A stretch of 64,000 bases of DNA. Origin: Halorubrum sp. DM2. GTDB lineage: Archaea > Halobacteriota > Halobacteria > Halobacteriales > Haloferacaceae. Shown here piece after piece: positions 34,440 to 42,765 of this stretch. Below the pieces are notes generated by a model that was given only the letters and a program-made list of their open reading frames with translations, did no database searches and was not told where the DNA came from. The stretch covers positions 1,981,650-2,045,649 of the forward strand of contig NZ_LR594487.1 of NCBI RefSeq assembly GCF_901686465.1, read 5' to 3'. Position numbers and translations under genes: made by a program. Positions within the stretch are counted from its first letter, which is position 1; every line of letters starts with the position of its first letter.

Positions 34440-34751
34440 ATGCCGAAAGTGGACGCGAAGGGGCGCGTCGTCCTCCCGCAGGCGATCCGGGAACAGCTCG
34501 ACATCGCGCCGGGAACCGAGGTTCAGGTCCGAGAAGAGGACGGTGAGGTGGTGATACGACCCGAAGCGGAGCCGGAGCGGATTCTCGAACGGCTGGACCG
34601 ACTCGTCGACGAGATGGCCTCGCGACGGGAGGAGGCGGTCCCGCTCGACGCGACCGATCCCGCCGCCCGACGGCATCGAGACGCCGTTCGCCGGGGTGCG
34701 AAGACGGACTCGGAACCCGACCCGGACACCGGAGACGAGACGGATGAGTGA
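34440..34751 (+). CDS. AbrB/MazE-type antitoxin (VapB)
   Basis: A 103-residue protein with an N-terminal swapped-hairpin DNA-binding domain (MPKVDAKGRVVLPQAIREQL, then DIAPGTEVQVREEDGEVVIR). A helical and acidic C-terminal region follows that would wrap the toxin. I start at ATG 34440, right after the operator; an ATG at 34413 lies inside the promoter. It overlaps the toxin gene by 8 bases (34744-34751). Together they form a type II toxin-antitoxin module. Confidence 0.85.
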   Translation: MPKVDAKGRVVLPQAIREQLDIAPGTEVQVREEDGEVVIRPEAEPERILERLDRLVDEMASRREEAVPLDATDPAARRHRDAVRRGAKTDSEPDPDTGDETDE

Positions 34752-35211
34752 CGCCGGCGGCCCGTACCTGTTCGACGTGGGTGTGATCGCGCTCGCGCAC
34801 ACCGACGCCCCCGTCCGGGACGCGGCGCTCTCGTACGTCCGCGACGCGATTGCCGGCGACATCGACGCCGTCGTTCCCTATCCGGCCGTGTACGGGGCTC
34901 ACGTCGTGTTGACGACCCACTACGGATACACCAACGCCGACGCCTCCCGACTCCTGTCGAACTTCTTGGACGCGAGGCGGATCCACTGGCACGACCGGCT
35001 TCCGGAGCGGACGGTTCGCGCCGGCCTCGACAGGGCCGGCGACGCGAACGTCGGGGGGTGGGACGGCTACTACGCGCAGGTCGCGATCGAGGAGGGAGTG
35101 GCGACCCTCCTGACCGTCGACGATGATTTCGAGCGGTTCGACGCGTTCGAGACCGAGCTGATCCTGTCACCAGAGGAGTTCGAGACGCTCGACGAATACC
35201 TTCGAGACTGA
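34744..35211 (+). CDS. PIN-domain toxin (VapC-like)
   Basis: The 155-residue PIN nuclease has its first acidic residue in LFDVGV (Asp11), and the late acidic cluster in GGWDGYYAQVAIEEGVATLL and TVDDDFERFD. VapC toxins cut specific RNAs, often initiator tRNA or rRNA, and are held inactive by the partner antitoxin. The ATG lies inside the end of the antitoxin gene, which keeps the two proteins in proportion. It ends 67 bases before the next gene. Confidence 0.82.
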   Translation: MSDAGGPYLFDVGVIALAHTDAPVRDAALSYVRDAIAGDIDAVVPYPAVYGAHVVLTTHYGYTNADASRLLSNFLDARRIHWHDRLPERTVRAGLDRAGDANVGGWDGYYAQVAIEEGVATLLTVDDDFERFDAFETELILSPEEFETLDEYLRD

Positions 35212-35278
35212 CACCGCCGCCGACCGAACGCGCCCGCGTCTGACGAGGTTTTTACCTGAGGGCGCTCGATCGGCCGGT

Positions 35279-35590
35279 GTGAGCGTCGTCGTCGCGATCA
35301 AACCGTCCGCGCGCAAGCGGAACGCGAAGGTGGGGCGGCTCGTCTTCGAGGACGGGACCCGCCACGCCTTCGAGAGCCGCGCGGCCGCCGAGCGGTGGGC
35401 GGACGACCTCTCGGCCGGCGACGGCCACGTCTGGATAGCGAGCGCGCACCCCAGCGACGGCGGCGACGCGGACTGTTATCTGGTCTCTCGCGCGACGAAC
35501 GCGAAGCTGGAGGCCGCCTACGACAAGCGTCGGCGACGGCTCAGGGGCGACACGGCACCCGAACAGGAGTCGCTCGGCGGCGAGCCGTGA
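35279..35590 (+). CDS. Hypothetical basic protein
   Basis: This 103-residue protein starts at GTG. It is lysine/arginine-rich for a haloarchaeal protein (AIKPSARKRNAKVGRL; YDKRRRRLRG near the end). The middle (RHAFESRAAAERWADDL) looks like a short alpha/beta fold. I do not recognise the family. It may bind nucleic acid, judging only from charge. A TTTTTA stretch about 30 bases upstream could be its TATA box. Confidence 0.6.
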   Translation: MSVVVAIKPSARKRNAKVGRLVFEDGTRHAFESRAAAERWADDLSAGDGHVWIASAHPSDGGDADCYLVSRATNAKLEAAYDKRRRRLRGDTAPEQESLGGEP

Positions 35591-35635
35591 GCCGCGCCGG
35601 TCTCGACCGGCCCCGCTAGTGTCCGGCTCGACGCG

Positions 35636-37081
35636 TCACGACGACCGCTCCTCCGGCGTCGGCTCGCCGCTCTCCTCCACCGTCGGCTCCCCAGTCGCCT
35701 CGGGACCGGTCCCCCGAGCGTCCATCATGTCGGCCGCGCGGTCCGCCCACCCGGAGTATCGGAAGCCGACGGCGACGACGAGCGCCATCCACGCGTAGGC
35801 CGCGGACACCCCGACGTACGCGCCGACCGGACCGAACCCGGCGGTGCGGCCGAGCAGCCACGACAGCCCGAGGAAGAGCCCGAACATCGCCGAGACGCGC
35901 GCGACGAGCGGGATCCGCGTCTCGCTGGCCCCCTGAAGCGACCCGGAGAGCGCGGAGAAGGCGGCGAGCGCGGCACCGGCGACCCCGTACACCCGCGCGA
36001 AGTCGACCGCGTACGCGATCGTCGGCGCGTCGTCGGTGAAGACCGGGACGAGCCGCGGGGCGGCCACCACGAGCCCGAGTCCGATCGTCCCGACGGTGAC
36101 CACGCCGAGCCCGGCGACCGCCCAGCCGTTGAACCGTGCCGCCTCCGGATCGCCCTCGCCGAGCGCCTGCCCGACCAGCACCGACGCCGCGACGTTGTAG
36201 CCGCGCGAGAGCGGTCCGGTCACCTGCTGGTAGACGCGGCGGCCGATCTGGAAGCCGGCGTTGACCGCCTCGCCGAAGCCCAAGAGGAGCGCGTTGAACG
36301 GGAACTCCGCGATCTCGGAGCCGAACCCCTCCACGACGCGGGGGGCGCTCACGGTCAGGAGCTGTTTCGCGATCGTGAGGTCGCGCGGCCACGCGAAGTC
36401 CGCGTCGGTCCACGACCCCCAGATCGCGGCACAGAGCAGCCCGGCCGTGAGGACGTTCGCGCCCGCGGTCGCGAGCCCGACGCCGAGGACTTCGAGCCGC
36501 GGGAAGCCGAACAGCCCTAACCCGAGGACGACCGAGCCGGCGATGTTGACGGAGTTGGCGGCGACGTTGACGTACATCGGCGTCCGGGTGTCGCCGGTCC
36601 CTTGGAGCGCCCGCGCGCCGACGAGAGCGACGTGGCGGGCCGGCGCGGTCGCGAACACGACCGCGAGGTACGTCGAGCCGAGGTCGACGACCGCGGGCGA
36701 GGTCTCCTCGCCGACGATCCGGCCGAACACGTCGATCGCGAGTTCGCCGAAGAGGAACCCGAACAGGACGAACGGGACCCCGGCGAGCGCCCCGATCAGG
36801 ATCGCCTGCGTCACCGCCTCGTCGCGGTTGCCCTCCGCGCCCGCGCCGGTGTCCTGCGAGGAGAGCGCGATCGCACCGCCGCCGAGGCCCAGTCCGATCC
36901 GCAGCGGGAACCGGGCGTACAGGTCGGCGAGGCCGATCGCGACGACCGCGGCCGGCGAGAACAGCGCGGTGACCAGCACGTCGGTCGTCCGCATCGCGGT
37001 GCGGAACGTCTGCTCGGCCATGACGGGCCACGCGAGCGAGAACACGCGCCGCCAGACGCGCCGCAGCCGCGGGAAGTCCAT
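35636..37081 (-). CDS. MATE family efflux transporter
   Basis: The 481-residue protein has about 12 membrane helices in two related halves. MATE-type features are visible: SLAWPVMAEQTFRTAMRTTD at the start, ALQGTGDTRTPMYVNVAANS near residue 180, and the corresponding ALSGSLQGASETRIPLVARV in the second half. It exports cationic or drug-like compounds using a Na+ or H+ gradient. It is followed 29 bases downstream (in gene order, upstream) by a histidine kinase, but spacing alone does not show co-regulation. Confidence 0.88.
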   Translation of the reverse strand: MDFPRLRRVWRRVFSLAWPVMAEQTFRTAMRTTDVLVTALFSPAAVVAIGLADLYARFPLRIGLGLGGGAIALSSQDTGAGAEGNRDEAVTQAILIGALAGVPFVLFGFLFGELAIDVFGRIVGEETSPAVVDLGSTYLAVVFATAPARHVALVGARALQGTGDTRTPMYVNVAANSVNIAGSVVLGLGLFGFPRLEVLGVGLATAGANVLTAGLLCAAIWGSWTDADFAWPRDLTIAKQLLTVSAPRVVEGFGSEIAEFPFNALLLGFGEAVNAGFQIGRRVYQQVTGPLSRGYNVAASVLVGQALGEGDPEAARFNGWAVAGLGVVTVGTIGLGLVVAAPRLVPVFTDDAPTIAYAVDFARVYGVAGAALAAFSALSGSLQGASETRIPLVARVSAMFGLFLGLSWLLGRTAGFGPVGAYVGVSAAYAWMALVVAVGFRYSGWADRAADMMDARGTGPEATGEPTVEESGEPTPEERSS

Positions 37082-37110
37082 GCGTCGCTTCCGACGGTCG
37101 CGCGCGGTTT

Positions 37111-38217
37111 TTACGTATCGGAGCCGGCCGACTCGGCCGGTGCGTGCGGGAGCGTCACCTCGAACCGCGCGCCCCCGAGACTCGACTCGCCGACGTCGAG
37201 CGAGCCGTCGTACGCCTCCGCGAGCGTCGCCGCGAGTCGCAGGCCGCTGACGCCGCCGTCGGCCGAGTCGTCGCCCCCGTCGGGGCGGCCGCGGACGAAG
37301 AAGGACCCGTCGCGGACCTCCGGGGGGAGCCCGGGACCGTCGTCCTCGACGGTCAGCGTGACGTCGTCTCCGGGGCCTGCGCCCTCGTCGCCGACGCGGA
37401 CCGCGACGCGAACCGTGACCGACGGGCCGGCGTGTTCGACCGCGTTCTCGACGAGGTTGTCGACGACGGACCGCACGCCCTCGTTGGCCGCGACGGGTGC
37501 CGTCTCCGGGAGGTCGGTCTCGACCGTCACCGGTCCCTCGTCGCCGACGTTCGACAGCACCTCGCGGGTCGTCGCCGCCAGGTCGACGCGGCTGTGGTCA
37601 GCGTCGCCGAGGACCGCGTCCGCGACGGCGCTCGTCGTCCCGATGCGGTCGAGGCCCTCGCCGGCCTTCGCGGCCACGGTCGCGGCGTGGTCGGCGGCGT
37701 CCGGGTCGTCGGTCAGCAGGTCGGCGTAGCCGCGGATCGTCGAGAGGTCGTTTCGGAGGTCGTGCCGCAGGAGGTGGTTCACGAACGAGACCGCCCGGAC
37801 GGCGTCCCGCGCGCGGCGGGCGTCGGCGGCCTGCCGGACGGCGTAGTACCCCGCGACGACGCCGCCGAGGCTCCCGACGCCGGCGGCGACGAGCATCGGG
37901 AACGCCGGCTCGACCAGCGGGCGGCCCTCGAAGGCGCGGACGGCGAGCGTCGCGGCGAAGGCGGCGACCGCGAGGAGGGTCCCGGAATAGGTCCACCGCG
38001 CGACGCGCCGCTCCTCGGCGGGCGAGAACCCGCGGCGGCCGAGCCAGCGGCCGGCGGCGAGGACGGTGACCGCGAACCCGCCGTCGAGCGCGAACGCCAA
38101 GAGGGGGCCCCGCGCGTTTCCGACCGCGTCGACCTCGGCGGCGTGGTGGAGTGCCGCGGTCGCGAGGAGGGCGGCACCGAGCAACGAGACGGCGTGGTGG
38201 CCGCGCAGCGTCGGCAT
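37111..38217 (-). CDS. Membrane-bound sensor histidine kinase
   Basis: The 368-residue protein has a membrane region of about four helices in the first 150 residues with little extracellular loop. The kinase core follows: H-box FVNHLLRHDLRNDLSTIRGY, N-box ENAVEHA, and G-boxes VEDDGPGLP and GLRLAATLAEAY. The His in LLRHDLRN is the phosphorylation site. The short loops suggest sensing within the membrane. There is no response regulator next to it, as is common for haloarchaeal orphan kinases. I start at ATG 38217; ATG 38244 is possible. Confidence 0.85.
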   Translation of the reverse strand: MPTLRGHHAVSLLGAALLATAALHHAAEVDAVGNARGPLLAFALDGGFAVTVLAAGRWLGRRGFSPAEERRVARWTYSGTLLAVAAFAATLAVRAFEGRPLVEPAFPMLVAAGVGSLGGVVAGYYAVRQAADARRARDAVRAVSFVNHLLRHDLRNDLSTIRGYADLLTDDPDAADHAATVAAKAGEGLDRIGTTSAVADAVLGDADHSRVDLAATTREVLSNVGDEGPVTVETDLPETAPVAANEGVRSVVDNLVENAVEHAGPSVTVRVAVRVGDEGAGPGDDVTLTVEDDGPGLPPEVRDGSFFVRGRPDGGDDSADGGVSGLRLAATLAEAYDGSLDVGESSLGGARFEVTLPHAPAESAGSDT

Positions 38218-38382
38218 TATCGAACTCACAAACGTCGCGGACAAAGTCGTTGTGGATCGGCCGAGCGGCGGCGTACGGCTCGGTGAGCTGGCGATTGCGA
38301 GGGGGGATACTCAGGACCCGACGACATCCGATCGAAGCGGGACCGCCAGAACGTTGAAATCCGCGAGCGTTCGACGGGATCC

Positions 38383-38778
38383 ATGGACGTCTTCGTGTAC
38401 GGGACGCTGACCGAACCCGACGCGGTCGCCGACGTGGCGGACTCGTTCGTCTTCGTCGGCCCGGCGACGCTCACCGGTCTCCGCCTCGTCGAGGGACGGT
38501 ATCCGACGCTCGCGCCGGGCGGCGAGACCGGGGGACGACTCCTCCGCACGGAGGCCGTCGACGCGCTCGACGCGTACGAGGACGTCGACGGCGGGCTGTA
38601 CGTCCGAGCGAGCGTGCCGCTGGCCGCGCCGGCGGAGTACCCCGACACCGTCGCGGTGTACGTCGGCGATCCCGACCGACTCGACGCGGACGCGACGTGG
38701 CCGGGAACCGGCCCGTTCCCCGAGCGGGTGCGATCGGTGCTCGCCGAGCGCGACGTGCGGGTGCGGCTCACCCCCTGA
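38383..38778 (+). CDS. Gamma-glutamylcyclotransferase-like (AIG2) protein
   Basis: A 131-residue protein with the AIG2/GGCT signature MDVFVYGTLTEPDAV at the N-terminus, a turn motif EGRYPTLAPG, and an acidic catalytic region (DALDAYEDVDGGLYVR). Family members form 5-oxoproline or cleave gamma-glutamyl amines; haloarchaea make gamma-glutamylcysteine as a major thiol, so a role in its turnover is plausible but unproven. It is monocistronic. The 226-base spacer after it shows no gene. Confidence 0.82.
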   Translation: MDVFVYGTLTEPDAVADVADSFVFVGPATLTGLRLVEGRYPTLAPGGETGGRLLRTEAVDALDAYEDVDGGLYVRASVPLAAPAEYPDTVAVYVGDPDRLDADATWPGTGPFPERVRSVLAERDVRVRLTP

Positions 38779-39004
38779 GATCCCGTCTGACGGGCGGATG
38801 ACGGGCCCGCAGTCGTGCGGTTCCACTTTCGCTCTGGTAGCCTCACCTTTTTGTATTCCCGCGGCTTCGTTTCACTCGCACGTCACACGCGTGCATTCCC
38901 CCACCTTTCCTCTTCCCCGAGCCGACGGCTCGCGGAGCGGTCCTCCCGCCCCGCGCCGTCGGCCGACCGCAACCGATTAGCGGTCGGCGCGGCGACTCCG
39001 GGGC

Positions 39005-40216
39005 ATGCTCAGTCTTGCCGACATCCGCGAGGCGCGCGAGCGGGTCTCGGGCGTCGCCAGACACACGCCCCTAGAGCGGTCGCGTTCCTTCTCCGAGATG
39101 AGCGGTGCGGACCTCCACCTCAAACTGGAGAACTTCCAGCGGACGGGCGCGTTCAAGATCCGGGGTGCGATGAACCGGATCGCCACCCTCACCGAGGCGG
39201 AACGCGAGGCGGGCGTCGTCACCGCGAGCGCGGGCAACCACGCGCAGGGCGTGGCGCTGGCCGCCAGCCGCGCGGGGGTCGACGCCACGGTCGTCATGCC
39301 GAAGTTCGCGCCCGTCTCGAAGGTGAAAGCCACCCGCGGGTACGGCGCGAGCGTCCGCCTGGAGGGCGTCGACTACGACGAGGCGCAGGCGTACGCACAC
39401 CAGTTGGAACGCGAGGAGGGACGGACCTACGTCCACGCGTTCGACGACCCGGTCGTGATGGCGGGACAGGGGACGCTCGGCTTAGAGATCGTCGACGACT
39501 GCCCCGAACTCGACACGGTCGTCGTCCCGATCGGGGGCGGCGGGCTGATCTCGGGGGTCGCGGTCGCGATCAAAGAACAGCTCCCGGACGCCCGCGTCGT
39601 CGGCGTTCAGGCGGCGGGGGCCGACTCGGCCGCGCAGTCGCTTGAGGCCGGCGAGGTCCGCGAGATCGAGGGCGTCGACACGATCGCGGACGGGATCGCG
39701 ACGCGGTCGGTCGGCGAGCAGACGCTCGAAGTCATGGCGGAGTACGTCGACGAGGTCGTCACCGTCGACGACCGCGAGATCGCACTCGCGCTCACGCTGC
39801 TCTTGGAACGGTCGAAGACGCTCGTCGAGGGCGCGGGGGCGGTCGCGCTCGCCGCCGTCCTCTCGGAGGCGTTCGAGTACGACGACGGCGAGACGGTCGT
39901 CGCCGCGCTCTGCGGCGGCAACATCGACCTCAACCGCCTCGGCACCGTCGTTCGCCGCGGCCTCGTCCAGATGGGCCGGTACCTCAAGATCACGATCGAC
40001 CTGAAGGACCGGCCGGGCGAACTGGAGCGCGTCTCCAGCATCGTCGCGCGCACCGGCGCGAACGTCTACGCGGTCCACCACGACCGCACCTCCCGCGACG
40101 TGGCCGTCAACGCCGCCGAACTCGAACTCGAACTCGAAACCGACGACGCCGAACACGCCGCCGACATCGTCGACGCACTCGAAGCCGAGGGGTACGAGGT
40201 CGAGATCCAGTCGTGA
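39005..40216 (+). CDS. ilvA: Threonine ammonia-lyase with ACT domain
   Basis: Deaminates threonine to 2-oxobutyrate, entering isoleucine synthesis or catabolism. The 403-residue fold type II PLP enzyme has the lysine motif GAFKIRGAMNRI near residue 51, TASAGNHAQG near 77, the glycine loop IGGGGLISG near 178, and LCGGNIDLNRLG near 302. A C-terminal ACT domain (ITIDLKDRPGELERVSSI) could bind an effector. Size and domain order match the short biosynthetic/catabolic form. Its stop is followed by a repeat-filled convergent spacer. Confidence 0.92.
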   Translation: MLSLADIREARERVSGVARHTPLERSRSFSEMSGADLHLKLENFQRTGAFKIRGAMNRIATLTEAEREAGVVTASAGNHAQGVALAASRAGVDATVVMPKFAPVSKVKATRGYGASVRLEGVDYDEAQAYAHQLEREEGRTYVHAFDDPVVMAGQGTLGLEIVDDCPELDTVVVPIGGGGLISGVAVAIKEQLPDARVVGVQAAGADSAAQSLEAGEVREIEGVDTIADGIATRSVGEQTLEVMAEYVDEVVTVDDREIALALTLLLERSKTLVEGAGAVALAAVLSEAFEYDDGETVVAALCGGNIDLNRLGTVVRRGLVQMGRYLKITIDLKDRPGELERVSSIVARTGANVYAVHHDRTSRDVAVNAAELELELETDDAEHAADIVDALEAEGYEVEIQS

Positions 40217-40229
40217 AACGTGCGACGAG

Positions 40230-40620
40230 CATTTATAAATAGGACTGCGGTGGCGTCGCCGGCGGCTTCGCCGTCGGCTTCCAGAGGCGCGTAGCGCCTC
40301 GCTGCGCGCCTCCGAGCGCCCTTTTAAGAGCGCGATGACCGCCAGCGACGAGGCTGGGGTGGTGTGAGGTGCGGTGTGGGGCGGGACTCGAAGGGGCAGT
40401 CCCGAGGAGCACAACGAGTGTGCGCCGTCCTCGCGGCTGGGGCTTCGGTGGTGTTCGTGTCGATCCGTCATTTATAAACAAAACACCAGTACAGCCGAGC
40501 GGCTGGGGCTTCGGCAGTGTTCGTGTCGATCGACGATTTATACGAGACAGATACGCATCGCCGAGCGGCTGGGGCTTTGGGAGTGGTCCGCGCTGATTCG
40601 CAGTCAGCTATTTATAAATG
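40230..40620 (+). repeat. Dispersed element, copy B, with terminal inverted repeats
   Basis: Fills the spacer between the convergent ilvA and trxB genes. The ends are an exact 13-bp inverted repeat, CATTTATAAATAG (40230-40242) and its complement (40608-40620), and a further GACTGCG match lies just inside each end. Inside, the conserved linker CGAGGCTGGGG...GGGGCGGGACTCGAAGGGGC runs 40348-40397. A shortened hairpin 2 (arms 40398-40408 and 40428-40438, with an inner 5-bp stem) precedes GGGGCTTCGG. The left arm of hairpin 1 is missing. Three tandem units follow. Confidence 0.75.
40434..40620 (+). repeat. Three tandem 66-base units carrying TATA motifs
   Basis: Units start at 40434, 40500 and 40566 with CGGCTGGGGCTTCGG (the third has one change), exactly 66 bases apart. 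The first two continue GTGTTCGTGTCGATC. Each ends in an ATTTATA motif (40469, 40535 and 40610). The third unit diverges in the middle. The same opening motif, preceded by GCCGAG, is found in the 51-base units near 47.2 kb. Confidence 0.85.
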
Positions 40621-40725
40621 AGTGTCCAGAGCGGTGGCAGCAGTCGGCCCGTGGTCGATCAGTCGCCGAGCCCCGAAAGCGGAACCGAACGCTATCTTAT
40701 AACAAACCGCAGTACCCCTCGATTA

Positions 40726-41796
40726 TCAGTCGTCCGCGGTCGCGGCGTCGACCGCGCCCTCGTACAGCTCGCCGGCGCGCTCGCGCTCGGTGAGGTAGTC
40801 GTCGGCGTCGAGCGCGGCCTTCACGCCCATACCGCTCGCGGTCGCCGCCTGCTGGTAGTGGAAGTCGACCACGTCGCCGGCCCCGAACAGCCCCTCGACG
40901 CCGGTCTTCGTCTGCCCGCCGCCGCGGCCGCCCTCGGCGATCAGGTAGCCGTCGTCGTCGGTCTCGATGCCGGTCCCCTCCAAGAAGTCCGTGTTCGGGA
41001 CGTGGCCGATGGCGTAGAACACCGCCCCAACGTCGAAGTCGTACTCGTCGACCGCGTCCGCGGTCGCGGTGTCGTCGAGCTTCTCTTTGGGATGCCCGTC
41101 GGGGTGTTCGACGAGCGTCACGTGGTCGATCCCGTCCTCGCGAGAGCCGTGGATCTCCGTCAGCTCGGTGTTGAGGAGGAGTTCGATGTCGCCCGTCTCG
41201 ACCTTCTCCATCACGCGCTCGATCCCGACGTCCTCCGCGCGGAACTCCTCGCGGCGGTGGGCGACGTAGACGGTGTCCGCGAACTTCGTGAGGAAGTTCG
41301 CCTCCTCCATCGCGGCGTCGCCGCCGCCGACGACGAGCATGTCCTCGTCGCGGAAGAACGCGCCGTCGCAGGTCGCGCAGGTCGAGAGCCCGTACCCCAT
41401 CAGCTCGTCCTCGCCGGGGACGCCGAGCGTGCGGGCGGAGGCCCCGGAGGCGACGATGACGGCGTCGGCGGTGTAGACGTCGCCGTCGGAGAGCGCGACG
41501 CGGAAGTGGCCCGCCGGCTCCTTCGAGACGTCCTCGATGACGCCGTTGCGCGCCTCGGCTCCGAACTTCGTCGCCTGCTCTTTCATGTCGTTGATGAGCC
41601 CCGGGCCGGAGATCCCCTCGGGGAAGCCGGGGTAGTTCTCCACCTCGCTCGTCAGCGTGAGCTGGCCGCCCGGCTCGTCGCCCTCGATGAGGAGGGGGTC
41701 GTTGTTCGAGCGCGCGGCGTAGATCGCCGCCGACAGCCCCGAGATACCGGTGCCGGCGATGATCAGTCGACGGTGTTCGACGACGTCGTCGGTCAT
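40726..41796 (-). CDS. trxB: Thioredoxin reductase-like flavoprotein
   Basis: Transfers electrons from NAD(P)H via FAD to a redox disulfide. The 356-residue protein has the FAD motif GTGISGLSAAIYAA, the active-site pair CATCDGAF (about residues 143-148), the pyridine nucleotide motif VVGGGDAAMEEA, and the C-terminal FAD motif GLFGAGDV. A TATA-like GTACATAC is about 25-32 bases upstream of ATG 41796. A thioredoxin gene lies at 57.2 kb. The C-terminal 20 residues extend beyond the bacterial enzyme. Confidence 0.9.
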   Translation of the reverse strand: MTDDVVEHRRLIIAGTGISGLSAAIYAARSNNDPLLIEGDEPGGQLTLTSEVENYPGFPEGISGPGLINDMKEQATKFGAEARNGVIEDVSKEPAGHFRVALSDGDVYTADAVIVASGASARTLGVPGEDELMGYGLSTCATCDGAFFRDEDMLVVGGGDAAMEEANFLTKFADTVYVAHRREEFRAEDVGIERVMEKVETGDIELLLNTELTEIHGSREDGIDHVTLVEHPDGHPKEKLDDTATADAVDEYDFDVGAVFYAIGHVPNTDFLEGTGIETDDDGYLIAEGGRGGGQTKTGVEGLFGAGDVVDFHYQQAATASGMGVKAALDADDYLTERERAGELYEGAVDAATADD

Positions 41797-41893
41797 GTGA
41801 ACGGATTCGCCGCCGCGCCGTATGTACGTTGCGCCCGCTGTCGACCGCGCCGCACGACCGGGGGATCGCACCCGGCGTCGGTGGGGAACCGTC

Positions 41894-42652
41894 CTATCGC
41901 ACCGCGACGAACACGCGCCGGTCGTCGTCCGGGCCGTAGCCGTCGGCGACCGAGACGGCGTCGAACCCCGCGGCGGCGAGCGCGTCGGCGATCCGGTCGT
42001 CGGAGAACGGCGTCATCCGGCGGCGGTCGACGAACGGGTCGCCGTCGGGCGTGAACGTCACCGCCCGCCAGTCCAATCGGCCGTCGTCGGTCGGGACGTG
42101 GTGAGCGACCCGGACGTACTCGACCGCCCCGTCCGCGTCGCGGCCGACGTCTAACCCCGGCCGGTTCCCCGCGGGCGGCAGCGGGGAGTTGTCGAAGACG
42201 AGGACGCCGCCCGGCCGGAGGGCGTCGCGGAGCGCCTCGATCGCGGGATCGAGGTCGCTCGGGGGAAGGTGGTTCACGACACCGCGGATCGCGACCGCGG
42301 CGTCGAACGGCTCGGCGTCGCCGAGGTCCGGGTCCGGGAGGCCGGCGTGACGGAACGCGACCGCGCCGCGGGGCTCGTCGGCCCGGTCGGACCCGACGAC
42401 CGCGCGGTCGCACTTCTCGCGCGCGACGTCGAGCATCCCCTCGTGAACGTCGATCGCGGTCACGTCGAGCCCGCGGGCCGCGAACCGCCGCGTGTGTTCG
42501 CCGGTGCCGCAGCCGATCTCAAGCAGGCGCTCGGGATCGACGCCGCGCTCGGCGAGGACGTCGCGGACGAAGTCAACGTCGCGGTCGTACGCCCACTCGG
42601 ACTGGATCGCGTCGTACAGCCGCGGGCGCTCGTCGTAGAGGCCGTCGGCCAT
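41894..42652 (-). CDS. SAM-dependent methyltransferase
   Basis: A 252-residue class I methyltransferase. Motif I is LLEIGCGTGEHTRRFA (about residues 42-57), the ribose-binding acidic residue is in VTAIDVHEGML, motif IV-like AVAIRGVVNHL follows, then LRPGGVLVFDNSP. Substrate-binding residues are not diagnostic, so the methyl acceptor is unknown. It is 97 bases upstream of trxB on the same strand but probably independently transcribed. Confidence 0.82.
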   Translation of the reverse strand: MADGLYDERPRLYDAIQSEWAYDRDVDFVRDVLAERGVDPERLLEIGCGTGEHTRRFAARGLDVTAIDVHEGMLDVAREKCDRAVVGSDRADEPRGAVAFRHAGLPDPDLGDAEPFDAAVAIRGVVNHLPPSDLDPAIEALRDALRPGGVLVFDNSPLPPAGNRPGLDVGRDADGAVEYVRVAHHVPTDDGRLDWRAVTFTPDGDPFVDRRRMTPFSDDRIADALAAAGFDAVSVADGYGPDDDRRVFVAVR

Positions 42653-42765
42653 GTGCGGGCGTCCGCGGCGGAGGAACGACCGCCTTTCGGCAGTGTGCGG
42701 CCGTCTGTCACACTAATTTCCGCCACGTCCCGATCGGACGGTCGGCCCGTCGGAGACGCCGCTCC

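Noticed and set aside
38779-39004. Possible small gene between the AIG2-like gene and ilvA
   Set aside because: No frame with a plausible start, domain or gene-like codon use; only a short inverted repeat CCGACCGC/GCGGTCGG near 38970-38995, which may act in ilvA regulation but is too short to claim.
40374-40793. Plus-strand frame of 139 codons through the 66-base units
   Set aside because: It runs into the end of trxB in antisense and lacks gene-like codon use. Better explained as repeat DNA, though a related frame is discussed under findings.
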